A stretch of DNA of 64,000 nucleotides from Thermothelomyces thermophilus ATCC 42464 (taxonomy: Eukaryota > Ascomycota > Sordariomycetes > Sordariales > Chaetomiaceae), in NCBI RefSeq assembly GCF_000226095.1, contig NC_016476.1:3472001-3536000 (forward strand), read 5' to 3'. Under the pieces are notes generated by a model, which saw only the letters and a program-made list of their open reading frames with translations, was not told the origin of the DNA and ran no database searches. The translations under genes and the position numbers were made by a program. Shown here in pieces: positions 22,801 through 32,149 of the stretch (its first letter is position 1; every line of letters starts with the position of its first letter).

Positions 22801-23413
22801 TCCGGTTGACGCCGCCATTCCCGCCGACGTCCGTGAGCAGTTCCAGCGCGACGAACAAGGGCGCGTCCTCTTTTTTACCGCTCCGCCGCTCAATCGCCCT
22901 GCCAATGGCGTCGCAGAGCAGCATGCTGGCCTTGGCCACAGCGTCCGCCACTTGGCATCCATTAGCGAGCTTCGTGCCGAGCGCGCGCGTAAGCGCAAGG
23001 AGCGCGACGAAGCTCTCGCTCGCGAGCAGGAGGCTAACAAGAAGCTCGCCGCGTCCCGCGAGCGCCAGGCTCAGCGTCGCCAAGAGGATGAGCGGAAGAG
23101 CCAGGCTGACGCCCTCGAGAAGTTCCTGGTCGCCTGGGCCGCTGAGATTGATCGCGGTACCAAGACCATCAACGAAGCGCTTGGCGATATCGAGAACTGG
23201 AACCGCATCAAGCATGAGGTTAAGGAGGCTCATAAGAACATGACCATGGAAGAACGCCGGATTAAGAGCCTGCAGTGGTATGTCAACTGGGCCAAGGAGA
23301 ATGGCGGGATGACTGAGTTCCTGGAAAAGCAGTTCGACGATCTGATTCATCGAAGGGGCTGGAAGGAGGAATGGAAGAAGGAGGCGGAGGAGCGTCGTGA
23401 GAGGCTGAGATGA
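19879..23413 (+). CDS. rsc1: RSC chromatin-remodelling complex subunit Rsc1/Rsc2-like (two bromodomains, BAH)
   Basis: Rsc1/2 proteins dock the RSC nucleosome remodeller on acetylated chromatin. Exons are 19879-20273, 20337-20439, 20501-21341, 21395-21954, a tentative 44-nt exon 22008-22051, and 22225-23413, giving 1043 residues. Skipping the small exon and using acceptor AAAAG at 22234 gives 1025 residues, also in frame. Bromodomain 1 spans about 109-220 (LPDYFEVIKEPMAFSTIR, ICHNAQVYNRPSAPIF). An acidic run and an AT-hook-like KKRGRPPK lead to bromodomain 2, about 310-415 (LPEYYAAIRNPIALDTIKKK, FENAKQFNEEGSEVY). A BAH domain lies at about 435-560 (IWRVGDWVHI, WYYRPEQTVHRF, FITRYPRGRP). The tail is Gln/Pro/His-rich and ends in a charged coiled region. 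An Asp-Ala repeat (DADADADAD) lies near residue 80. Confidence 0.92.
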
Positions 23414-24127
23414 ACGCGCTCTACGCTTGCATTCTTCCAGATCTCTTCAAGCGCCTCTCCCTTGTTTTTTTCTTCTCAATCTCTTCTCCATTGATATCAT
23501 GCGGCGGGAGAACGCGTGTCTTTGGGTTCACTCTGAACGGATACTGCTGGGTCTGGGGCAGGCACGACTACCTGCGGCGTTAATGTTGTTGCTTCAGTGC
23601 TTTCTTGGTGTTAGGCATGGAAGACGTAAAGACTTTCGGAAACCAGGACTTAGGAACAGGGACATATACCCCATCTACATGACGTGTCTCTGGATAGAGC
23701 GGAGCAGACTGATTGCCAACCGGATTCTTTGGCCGTTACAGTCGAATCCAAGTGTCTGAGACGGGAATCAGTATTAGATGCCGTACCTGTAGAAACGAGC
23801 GCGGTGTGACTCAGAAATGAGCAGCTTGCTGCCAGTGGCGTCTCATTCTTCAAGACGTCTCCTGGCCATAGTCGTTGTGCATACTTCAATTTTTTTTAAC
23901 ACCAAACATCGAGATGACCGTTCTCGTGGTCCTACTCTGTTCGAGAATCTCAAAACGAACGCCTGCATCTCAGCGCGCAGATGGGACGAGGCCGCGCGGC
24001 CGCGTCGGGCCACACACTTGCCTCGCTGATATGTTATTTAACCCTGCGCTCCAGACCCACACAACACGGAGCGGGAATATCTTCGGAGACACTCGAACTG
24101 CAACACAACTCTTGTTGAGTTGTAACC
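23414..24127. other. Intergenic between rsc1-like gene and tRNA-Gly
   Basis: It holds the rsc1 3' UTR and the tRNA upstream flank. No protein-like frame was found; a short T-rich run is at 23891-23897. Confidence 0.55.
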
Positions 24128-24198
24128 GCGTCAGTGGTTTAGTGGTAAAATCCATCGTTGCCATCGATGGGCCCCGCGTTCGATTCGCGGCTGACGCA
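24128..24198 (+). tRNA. tRNA-Gly (anticodon GCC)
   Basis: A 71-nt cloverleaf with no intron. The acceptor stem pairs GCGTCAG (24128-24134) with CTGACGC (24191-24197), with discriminator A at 24198. The D-arm contains GGTTTAGTGGTAAAA (internal box A region). The anticodon stem is CATCG/CGATG with loop TTGCCAT, anticodon GCC. The T-arm contains GTTCGATTC (box B). CCA is not encoded, as expected for eukaryotes. The first T6 run, the likely Pol III stop, is at 24234-24239. Confidence 0.97.
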
Positions 24199-24239
24199 TT
24201 CTCCAGTAAGGGGTGGTGTATCCCCTGGTAAAATTTTTT
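24199..24239 (+). terminator. tRNA-Gly 3' trailer with small hairpin and T6 Pol III terminator
   Basis: No run of four or more T occurs until 24234-24239, so the primary transcript should carry a trailer of about 35 nt. The trailer contains a short inverted repeat, AGGGG (24209-24213) and CCCCT (24222-24226), around an 8-nt loop. Confidence 0.6.
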
Positions 24240-25277
24240 AATACTATTTTCTATAGTTATGAGCCATCGACAAGGCACTTTCGTGGGAGTCTTTGATCAG
24301 TTTGGAGGTGGTTGCGGTCTAACACCCAATTAGGTGGCATTATGCACAGCCCAGTTGCTCATCAGGTCTGGGAACACTTCTCCAGGCTCCCCGGCCTCGT
24401 TTTCATCAGGAGAACTCGATAGTGCACGCGGGGTATTCGTGTTGTTAGATGATTCTGATAGGCTTCGTGCTATGATCAAACTGGTTGGGTCGCCATGCGG
24501 ATTTTTATGTGAGATGAATAGCATGAGGTCACATGATGCTTTACTTTGGTAGGTGCATGGCATTTGTTGAACTGGTGCGTTGCAAACGTGGCGATTCAGC
24601 TGAGGCAACAGCGTTTCCGCCAAGAGCGGAGACGCTTAAAGCTGATAGTGTAAGAGGAAGAGTTGCAGTGGTTCTGCGGCTCTGCGGGCCTCCCCAGCGT
24701 TGGGCAGCCAGTCACACCGGGAAGCCCCACTTTGGCCAAGTCATCAAGCTCCCTTGGATTCGCTTCACTCTCGACTGCTTCCCAACCCCAGATTACCCGA
24801 GTTCCTGCCCACCAACGTTAGGAAAACACCGAACCCTGCGCCCTGCGACAGCTTCTTTGCGAAATAAATTTGAGTTTCAAGAATTGAACATGCTTTTGCG
24901 CGAGCCAAAATCCCGAACCCTCGCCTCGCGAACCTGAACCCTTTGTTTCCTCTCTTTCCATCGGGCTGCCCAATCGCCGAGTTCATCGATACATTTGCCG
25001 ACTGGGCGAACCCATCCTTTTCCCCCGATCACAACAACACTCTCTTCGCATCATCCCGGCTTCTTGTTTTTGTCAAATCTACTTTCATATCGACTGCAAG
25101 TAAACGTTGTCAATTCCTGGTTCTCACATCTGAGGCTTTTGATCTGCAGCACTCTTCGATCAATCGGGCGATCCAGTGTTGCATTCTGGCGATCTCACCC
25201 AACATTGTCGCAGTCCGAGAAATACGTGGATGATTCCCGGCACCTTACGTCCAACCTCAACCGATGAGAGAAACGCG
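24240..25277. other. Upstream region of the NYN-like gene, no gene
   Basis: About 1 kb. Nearest the gene it is pyrimidine-rich on the plus strand (about 24930-25090), as is common just upstream of fungal transcription starts. The NYN frame is open back to a Met at 25176. Short frames on either strand have no recognisable features. Confidence 0.55.
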
Positions 25278-27497
25278 ATGGCATCAACTACCTATTTCGG
25301 CCGCGCCGAGCGCGACGGCTGTCATCTTGGCGCGGATTTCGATCTTCTTGCCAAATGGGCTCGTGCCTGCTCTCTCGACCATCCGGTTCACTCGTACTAC
25401 CTAACGCAGCTCTCCAACAAGGATCGGGCGCAACTGTTCACCGGCCCTGCCAAAGAATTTCATCTGAAACAGGGCCCGGACAACACGGTTAAACTCGAGA
25501 CACTTCAAGACGAAGTGAATCGTCTTGACCCTGAAGTCATCGATATGATTCGATCAACCAACTACCGGCGATCAGAAGCACGCCTCCTTGAATTATTAAA
25601 CGAGATTGAGGACGCACAACCCAAGGCGGACAGCGCGGCAGCTCTGGTTCTCTCGAAAGCGCTTTCGCGGGGAGTGGATCCCTTGACTGCTGAGAAAGCT
25701 GCAAATCAACTGTCCGACAAGATTCTGGACTACGCGGGTCACAAAGTCAAAGCTCGCTGGAAGGCTGCAAGGGACGAACGGCTGATGGGCTTCAACGACC
25801 AGACTCCGGGCTCGCCCAAGCAGGTCAACCCCACGCCCAAGAACGGTTCTTTCAACAACGCGGTAGATGAATCAAACACCAGCGACACGGGTGATTCGAG
25901 TATTGGTAAACGCTCGACCAGAAGGAAGCGAGTGAAGGGCGTGGCCCTCAACACCTCTTTTCGCCGATTCGTCAATCCCACTTTGGCAGATCATCTGTTA
26001 AGCAAGCCGGCTGCTAATAATGCTGATGGAAACACCGCGTTCAATACTCACCCTGGCGACGTTGGAGATAACCACAGCGCTCCTCAGCAGAAAATTGCTG
26101 CCGAGTCTATATCACCCAACAGCTCCCTCCCGGATTATGGTAGTGAAACATCTGCCGATTCCGCTTATTGGAACAGTCCGCCTTGTTCTGCTGGCGAGAG
26201 CCCGTCCTCGCCGGACATTGATTCTGAGACTGCTTTTTTCGAAGAAGCAGATGGTGGTGTCACGCTTCTTCCCACTAGCCTTGCCGAGGAGCTGGGTTTC
26301 AAGGATGAATCCGGTGTTGCGACTCCGATCCCTGCGTTACGTTTCGATCGCTTCGGCAATGGAGCCTCGAGCGGCCACCTTGGCGCTGGCCTGGATCAAG
26401 CTTTCATTGCTGTTCCATCCAGTTTTAATGGTTTGCCGGCCTCTAACACTCTTGTCAATGCGTCCAACCTTTCGGCTGCAGTTGGTCCGTTGAGCGCACA
26501 CACCGCTCAGGTTATCGACACTGCTGTCCGACACAACATCAAGGTCGAAGCTTCGTCTTGTCCGTTCTTGCCAAACTCCAAGATCAAAGACAAGTACCCG
26601 CTGGCCAAAGAACAGCCTTGGATGGGTTTTAGGTGCTACGAAGTTAATACCAATCTGGGCAATAACCAGCTGGTTCCCAAGTACTGGACCACCAAACGTG
26701 GGAAGGAGCGCTACCTTCGCCATAAGATTGGCGACCTGAAGCTGGACGACGCCAAGCTGCGCTCCGATCGTATTTTGGGCACTGTCGCTCGTAACCCCAT
26801 ACACATTTTCATCGATCTTTCCAACATCATCATCGGTTTCTACGACAGCATGAAGGAGAGCCGCGGTCTCTCCATCAACAAGCGAGTCATGGCCCCAGCA
26901 TTCTCGTTCAAGAATTTTGACACGATCCTCACCCGCGACCGAAATGTTGCCAAGAGGATCGTGGCAGGTTCTTTGACCAACTCGTACAACAAGCGTTGGC
27001 CTGGATACATGATTCAGGCTCAAGAGCTGAAGTACGAGATGAATATCCTCGAGCGCGTTCCCAAGCCTGCTTCTTCGCCTGTGCGCAAGCGCAAACCGAA
27101 GGCTGGACCCCGTGACGCGGATGCTTCTACGTCTGGACATGACACTTCAGGCGAGGAGTGTTTTTTCGGGCCAATGAAACATGGTGAGCAGGGTGTTGAC
27201 GAGCTCCTTCACCTAAAGATACTCCAGAGCGCCATGGATACTCCCAGCCCTGCGACCATGGTTCTCGCTACTGGCGATGCTGCCTCAGCGCAGTACTCTG
27301 ATGGTTTCAAGAAGAACATCGAGCGGGTGCTTGCGCTCGGCTGGAACATTGAACTGTACGGCTGGAGCCGCAACATCTCGTCAGCTTGGCGTGAACCTGA
27401 TTTTGCCGAGAAATGGGAACACCAGTTCAAGATCATTGAGCTCGACGAGTTCTGCGAGGAGCTTTTTGACATGACCATCGAGTCATTGGAGCAGTAA
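25278..27497 (+). CDS. NYN/PIN-like domain protein, putative RNA-processing nuclease fold, function unknown
   Basis: This single-exon gene encodes 739 residues from ATG 25278 (an in-frame Met lies 34 codons upstream). Residues 1-180 are helical and conserved-looking (LLAKWARACSLDHPVHSYYL). The middle, about 180-420, is Ser/Asn/Asp-rich and likely disordered, starting with a basic patch KRSTRRKRVKG. The C-terminal half looks like a NYN (Limkain/PIN-like) domain: IHIFIDLSNIIIGFYDSMKE with the first acidic residue near position 515, then MVLATGDAASAQYSDGFKKN and ALGWNIELYGWSRNISSAWR. A long insert sits between them. NYN proteins share the PIN nuclease fold and often act on RNA. Whether this one is catalytic, and its substrate, cannot be told from the sequence. 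Family assignment is by motif recognition only. Confidence 0.8.
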   Translation: MASTTYFGRAERDGCHLGADFDLLAKWARACSLDHPVHSYYLTQLSNKDRAQLFTGPAKEFHLKQGPDNTVKLETLQDEVNRLDPEVIDMIRSTNYRRSEARLLELLNEIEDAQPKADSAAALVLSKALSRGVDPLTAEKAANQLSDKILDYAGHKVKARWKAARDERLMGFNDQTPGSPKQVNPTPKNGSFNNAVDESNTSDTGDSSIGKRSTRRKRVKGVALNTSFRRFVNPTLADHLLSKPAANNADGNTAFNTHPGDVGDNHSAPQQKIAAESISPNSSLPDYGSETSADSAYWNSPPCSAGESPSSPDIDSETAFFEEADGGVTLLPTSLAEELGFKDESGVATPIPALRFDRFGNGASSGHLGAGLDQAFIAVPSSFNGLPASNTLVNASNLSAAVGPLSAHTAQVIDTAVRHNIKVEASSCPFLPNSKIKDKYPLAKEQPWMGFRCYEVNTNLGNNQLVPKYWTTKRGKERYLRHKIGDLKLDDAKLRSDRILGTVARNPIHIFIDLSNIIIGFYDSMKESRGLSINKRVMAPAFSFKNFDTILTRDRNVAKRIVAGSLTNSYNKRWPGYMIQAQELKYEMNILERVPKPASSPVRKRKPKAGPRDADASTSGHDTSGEECFFGPMKHGEQGVDELLHLKILQSAMDTPSPATMVLATGDAASAQYSDGFKKNIERVLALGWNIELYGWSRNISSAWREPDFAEKWEHQFKIIELDEFCEELFDMTIESLEQ

Positions 27498-29413
27498 GCT
27501 CCCTCCTTTGCGGTTGTCGCAGCGACAGATCTGGAGCTGCTATCCGGCTTGCTGCTCTCTCTCATGGGGAATGTTTTGACGAGCCATCATGGCATCGATT
27601 TCATTCGATGCCAGGTCCTGATTCCAGATGGTCTGCAGCAGCTGTCTGGGGGTTCATCTTCTCCCTATTCTCCATTGGCATGTGATGCCAGCCGACCGAC
27701 AAGAGTCACTTGATTACGTTTCGGTTTCATGCACTTTTGTTCGCTTATCCGATTTGATGTCCACATCCTTTCAACATATCCAGCGCCAACACAACAGCAA
27801 CTCTGGTTCTCACCGCCAAACTCGCTTGCTCCAAAGTCTCGATCAATGTGTTCTAACAATCTTGAAGCACACTTCGATCGATGTTCACCCTTGCTCTCAG
27901 CCATCGGTTTCGGATCATTTCTGGGGCAGCAATGAGCCCCTCGGCGCACCTGGCTGCTCTAATTCTCCCGATCATCCACGCCCTGCTTCTTCTCAGGCGA
28001 TGCGAGATGTGACATCAATCCAACAACACCAGCAACCCTTTGCTCTCCGCTATCTCACGAAATATACAAGAACCAGCTCAAGACACCATACGGAAGAAGA
28101 AGATATTTAATGACCCTTATGACAATGACGGTTGACGACGATGAATACCGGGCCAAACCAGACCGGCACAGCAGGCGTGGCTCTCAGGTTGGTCATGGCA
28201 CGAATTACACGACAGGTTTCTTTGGACTTGAGACCTCATTGCGGGATTTAGGCAGGACACTCGGCGGTTTGATGACGACTTTTTCTATTCCCGGATTTTC
28301 AGATTTCCTCCGCTCTGTGTTCCTTAGACACGGTTGGAACAGGCTAGACGGGAGGAGACACTGGACATTTGTTGGCGGTGAACGACATCGGCCAGGCACA
28401 CATACATACAGCTGGGCATTTGCATCGGAAGGTGGGCACGGCATTTGGCGTGACGGTTGGGAGATACCCCTTTGTTTTTTTTTTCCCCAGTTCTCTTCCC
28501 TTTTCCTCGTTACGCATTTGGGTGGAATGGGTTTGGGCATGATGCTGTGTGATGGCTGAGCTGATGATACCTTGTGCTATCTCGACCTTGGGTTGGCCTT
28601 CGCCTGTTTGGAGCAGGGAAGGAGATTACGCTGAGGTTGACATCACGAGTGGGTAGATACAGCGATGTCCTTCACGTCCGGTACTGCTTGACAGCATGGA
28701 ATGGTACGGTTTGGTAGGCAGAACCTAGGCGTTATGGGTTTTCGGATTAAGAGTTATCAGTTCTTTTCTTTCTGCTTCCTTTCTCTTCACTGAACAGCAT
28801 GAATGAACCATGCCAGCATGAGCACGATTTTGTGAATATTATGGACGTTGGGACTGGCTTGCTTGTTGATATGAGTGGGTTCAGTCCAGTTGCTTTGCTG
28901 GCTTGTGCTAGCTGGTCAGCCTGGGGGGTGTGTGGTTGGGGGGAACTGGTCATCGTTTGTGTGCGAGTGGCGGTCCAAGAACAGCGTCGGGATGGTGAAA
29001 ACCCCTTCCTTGGCAGAGGCCCCGAATACAAGTGCACTGTCGCATGGTCCTAGAGGGATATAGCGTACAGACATGGGATTCTACGCAATATTGTGTTCGG
29101 ACAGACTTAGGTACCTGGATGGAATATATACTTATTTCGGTTCGGTGACTACATCCTGGTGCTGGTATGGTGTATCCGGCTCTCCCGGATTATGTCGTTT
29201 TAAGAACCGACCTTTTTTTCTTTCAAAATGATTGCAGGCTGGAAAGCCATCGCCGGGTATCGCCAGCCCCGTTTTGTGTTATTTTCCCTATTTATGATCT
29301 ACTCATGATTCTGAGTGTCTCCAATCACCTCACTAGCCATCCAACCCGGGTATATATATGACCGTCTATCTTCTGCCATCCGCCATCATCAATAGAGAAG
29401 CTCAACCCTGCGT
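27498..29413. other. Convergent 3' region of the NYN-like and carrier genes, no gene
   Basis: 1.9 kb with 3' UTRs of two converging genes. Frames of up to 160 codons occur but have no domain-like sequence, and no splice structure improves them. T-rich tracts lie near 28476-28486. Confidence 0.55.
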
Positions 29414-30475
29414 CTAATCAGCAACAGCCCGTAAGTCGTCCTTGACCCCTTGCTTTTCCCTCCCCTGCCCAAGCTCCATCATGATCCACTCATACACCGC
29501 CCATTGCACGGCATTTACAATAAAGGCCCTGATGCTGCAAACAGTCAGCCCCCGAAATAACGCGCGCACCCCTCCCTCCCGGTACGCCTCTTTCGCAACC
29601 TGCCACGCTCCCAGCGTCTTCGTTCCTGCAACGCTAGCCCGCTCTTCCCCGCCAAGCAGTGGCGCTCTGTCGCTTGACAAGCCACTTTGGTCCAGAGGCA
29701 ACTGCTGCGCCTGCACCCTCGTCTTGACCACGTCGAGCGGAAAAATACTCGCCCAGGTGATGATGCCGGCGAGGCCGCCGCATAGGAGCACGCGCATGGC
29801 GTCGCTCCTGGCAGACCCCCCGGTGCTGTCCCCGCTTTCTAGCTCAAAGGGGCCAAGAGAAGGCGTCAAGCGCGAGCAGAGCTCATACCCCCAGAAGTAG
29901 AACCCATAGCCGATGCTGTCGCGGAGAGCGGTAACGGTGCCCCCAAAGTAGAGGCCTCGGAGGCCAGTGGTGCGGAGGATATGTCTGGTGATCGCGAGGG
30001 AGGATACCCCTGCCCCTGCCCCTGCCCCTGCCCCTGCCCTTCCCAGCGACGCGAGAGCCTGGGAAGAAGGGATCTGCAATTGGGCGCGGCACTTGACGAG
30101 CTCGGTCGGGGTGGAGACGACCCATGTGGCGAGCCCGCCGACGGCGCCGGCCAGCCAGGTCGTCGCGAGGTTTGTGCCGCGTCCTTGACCGTCGCTGGTG
30201 GTTCCGGTCAGCTGGTTGAGGAATGCTTCGGTGCGGTTGTACGAGACAAAGAGGAGTGCGTTGAGGGCGCCGTAGCCGAGGACTGGGGCGGCGGTGCCGA
30301 GGAGAAAAGGGCGGACATAGCTGGAGGATGCTGGTGTCGGTGTCACCGGAGCGGCGGCGGATGGCGGGGTAGCGGTGAGGCCGGCTTGCAGGCGGACTTT
30401 GAGCACGTCGAGCGGGTTGCCGAGAATGATGCCCGCGGCGCCGGAGATGTAGCCGGCCCAGAAGTCGGCGGACAT
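29414..30475 (-). CDS. Mitochondrial carrier family protein (SLC25), probably amino-acid/carnitine-type
   Basis: This is an inner-membrane metabolite transporter of the three-repeat mitochondrial carrier family, 353 residues from the Met of MSADFWAGYISGAAG (30475-30473). Each repeat has the signature helix: NPLDVLKVRLQAG, STPTELVKCRAQLQI and FPLDVVKTRVQAQ. The matching second half-repeats are seen too (GLRGLYFGGTVTALRDSIGY, GVRALFRGLTVCSIRAFIVN). PTELVKCR in repeat 2 is typical of the ornithine/carnitine/basic amino-acid branch, but I do not assign a substrate. The frame stays open 60 codons upstream to 30655; that stretch is Arg/Ser/Pro-rich and could be an alternative N-terminus. A Gly-Ala run (GAGAGAGAG) is encoded by the CCCTGC repeat at 30007-30040. 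It is divergent from rad54. Confidence 0.9.
   Translation of the reverse strand: MSADFWAGYISGAAGIILGNPLDVLKVRLQAGLTATPPSAAAPVTPTPASSSYVRPFLLGTAAPVLGYGALNALLFVSYNRTEAFLNQLTGTTSDGQGRGTNLATTWLAGAVGGLATWVVSTPTELVKCRAQLQIPSSQALASLGRAGAGAGAGAGVSSLAITRHILRTTGLRGLYFGGTVTALRDSIGYGFYFWGYELCSRLTPSLGPFELESGDSTGGSARSDAMRVLLCGGLAGIITWASIFPLDVVKTRVQAQQLPLDQSGLSSDRAPLLGGEERASVAGTKTLGAWQVAKEAYREGGVRALFRGLTVCSIRAFIVNAVQWAVYEWIMMELGQGREKQGVKDDLRAVAD
30007..30040. repeat. CCCTGC hexanucleotide repeat in the carrier coding sequence
   Basis: About five tandem copies encode alternating Gly-Ala in the loop after the second signature helix. The repeat is in frame, so copy-number change would lengthen or shorten the loop by two residues. 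Confidence 0.85.
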
Positions 30476-32106
30476 GCTTCGACGGAGCCCCGGCCGGCCT
30501 TGGGGACCTAGTTTGGAGGGTTGGCGGAGGGAATTGGCTGATGGAGTGCTGTAAGGACGAAGTTCGGTTCGCGGGCCCCGGGTGTGAGTATACGCCGAGG
30601 GCCACACCGGGTTGCCCGTTTGGGGCCAAATTGAGACGGAAGAGTAAAAATCCACGGAACAGAGAGGGAACTACTCAGAAGGGGGGGGGCTTGGGAAAGG
30701 CGGTGATTTCTTCGGCTATGTACTCCGTAGGGTTCGGAGAGCCTCCCGAATATCTCACCTCAGATAGACTCGATTCTGGGGACCCCACTTCGTTATGGAG
30801 GGGTTGGCGGGGTCAGTACTGTACGACACCCATGTTGCAGGCATGTGAACGCGGGGATGCTCCATCGCCCATCCCTGCCCGCGGAGTAGTCGTCCTGAGA
30901 GTGTTCAGCAGGATCCAAAAACTGATCGTTCTTCCTTACAGCTCGAGCAACTCCGAGCATGCAACGGAAAGGAGATGGGAAAACAGGGGGAAAAATTCTT
31001 TTTCTTTTTCTTTTTCTTTTCTTTTTTTGGAGGATACTGCCAGTAGCTGAAGAGCGACCGGATTGCTTGCAGCGTTTGTTGATTCAGCATTGATTGCGGA
31101 TACGAACAATTTGCAGTAAATCAACTTTTCGCGGCAAGAAATTTATCAACAATATAAACGGCAAGCCAACTTTATGTCGATGTTGATTTGTCTCCCCTGA
31201 AATTCGTCAAGTAAGAAAAAAGAGTCGAGCCTTGGCTGTACGAGCCTTGACTCTGTGCTCCAAAAAGACCTACAACATGTAGGTTGATGAGCTGTGGCTG
31301 CGAACAAAGAGAAGACAATAAGAGCATTAGCTTGGTGCGACGCCAGTTTTGTCTGTAGACCCAGGTCGCGGACCTAGAACTGGCAACAGCCAACTTGTTC
31401 ATCGGTTTTGCGTACCTAATCTCAGGCCATAATTATTCATTAGTGGGATGCCAGTACGTTACCGAGTCACGACACACAGGAGAGTTCTCAACTGACTGTC
31501 GTTTGAGCTCTCAATACCCTGAAATAAGAACCAGGTTCACGATAGTGGAGTTCTGATTTGCGGCCATGCTTCCTCTTGCTGAGAAACGTCCGGAAAAGGC
31601 AGTCGACTAATTCCAGGCTTAAAGCGGCGGTCAAATTCCACCATTCAATGGTTTCTCTCATTGTCACGGATCAGCGTCCTGAAGTTGCTAGAGTTCCTCA
31701 AACGAAACATTCCACGCTGTCTACAATAGTAGAGGGAGAACTTCGCAAACTTTTGTTCCTGGTTTTGAAGATCACACCTTCCTTGCTTGAGCAGCTAGCA
31801 AGTTGTGAGCACACCGTCAAGTTCAATGATGTTGACGACCCAATCCGGCAATTCAACCACATGTGGAAAGCGGGTCTCTGGTCCGACTCGCAGCAGCGGT
31901 CTTGGCATCAGCGGTCATCTGACAGCGTGGAAACAGCGCGTTTCCTGCCTGGCCCGACGCGTCGTCAAATCAACACAGCCCGCTCCTTCCCGTTGCCTCG
32001 TTATCAGAAGTGTCTGCCACAACTTTGCCTCCAATTCTCAGACTTCGTGTCATTGTGGGAGGTGATTATCAAGAACTGAGCAGCGGGTCGACACTTGCGC
32101 CTCACC
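30476..32106. other. Shared upstream region of the carrier and rad54, no gene
   Basis: 1.6 kb between divergent starts. A CTTTTT repeat lies at 30997-31028. Frames here, including the one at 31558-32079, have no recognisable features. The nearest part to rad54 holds a possible short first exon/intron (see rad54). Confidence 0.55.
30997..31028. repeat. CTTTTT polypyrimidine repeat
   Basis: Several CTTTTT units grade into a T-rich tract in the carrier/rad54 divergent promoter region. Confidence 0.75.
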
Positions 32107-32149
32107 ATGTATGCTTTTGATGTCCGACAATTAATACGTTTGGCTGACG

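Noticed and set aside
22238-23350. 370-codon antisense frame over the rsc1 tail
   Set aside because: It is the mirror of a Gln/Pro/His-rich and coiled-coil coding region; the sense frame is clearly the gene.
27628-28110. 160-codon plus-strand frame after the NYN-like gene
   Set aside because: Ser/His/Gln-rich with no domain-like pattern, in the position of a 3' UTR.
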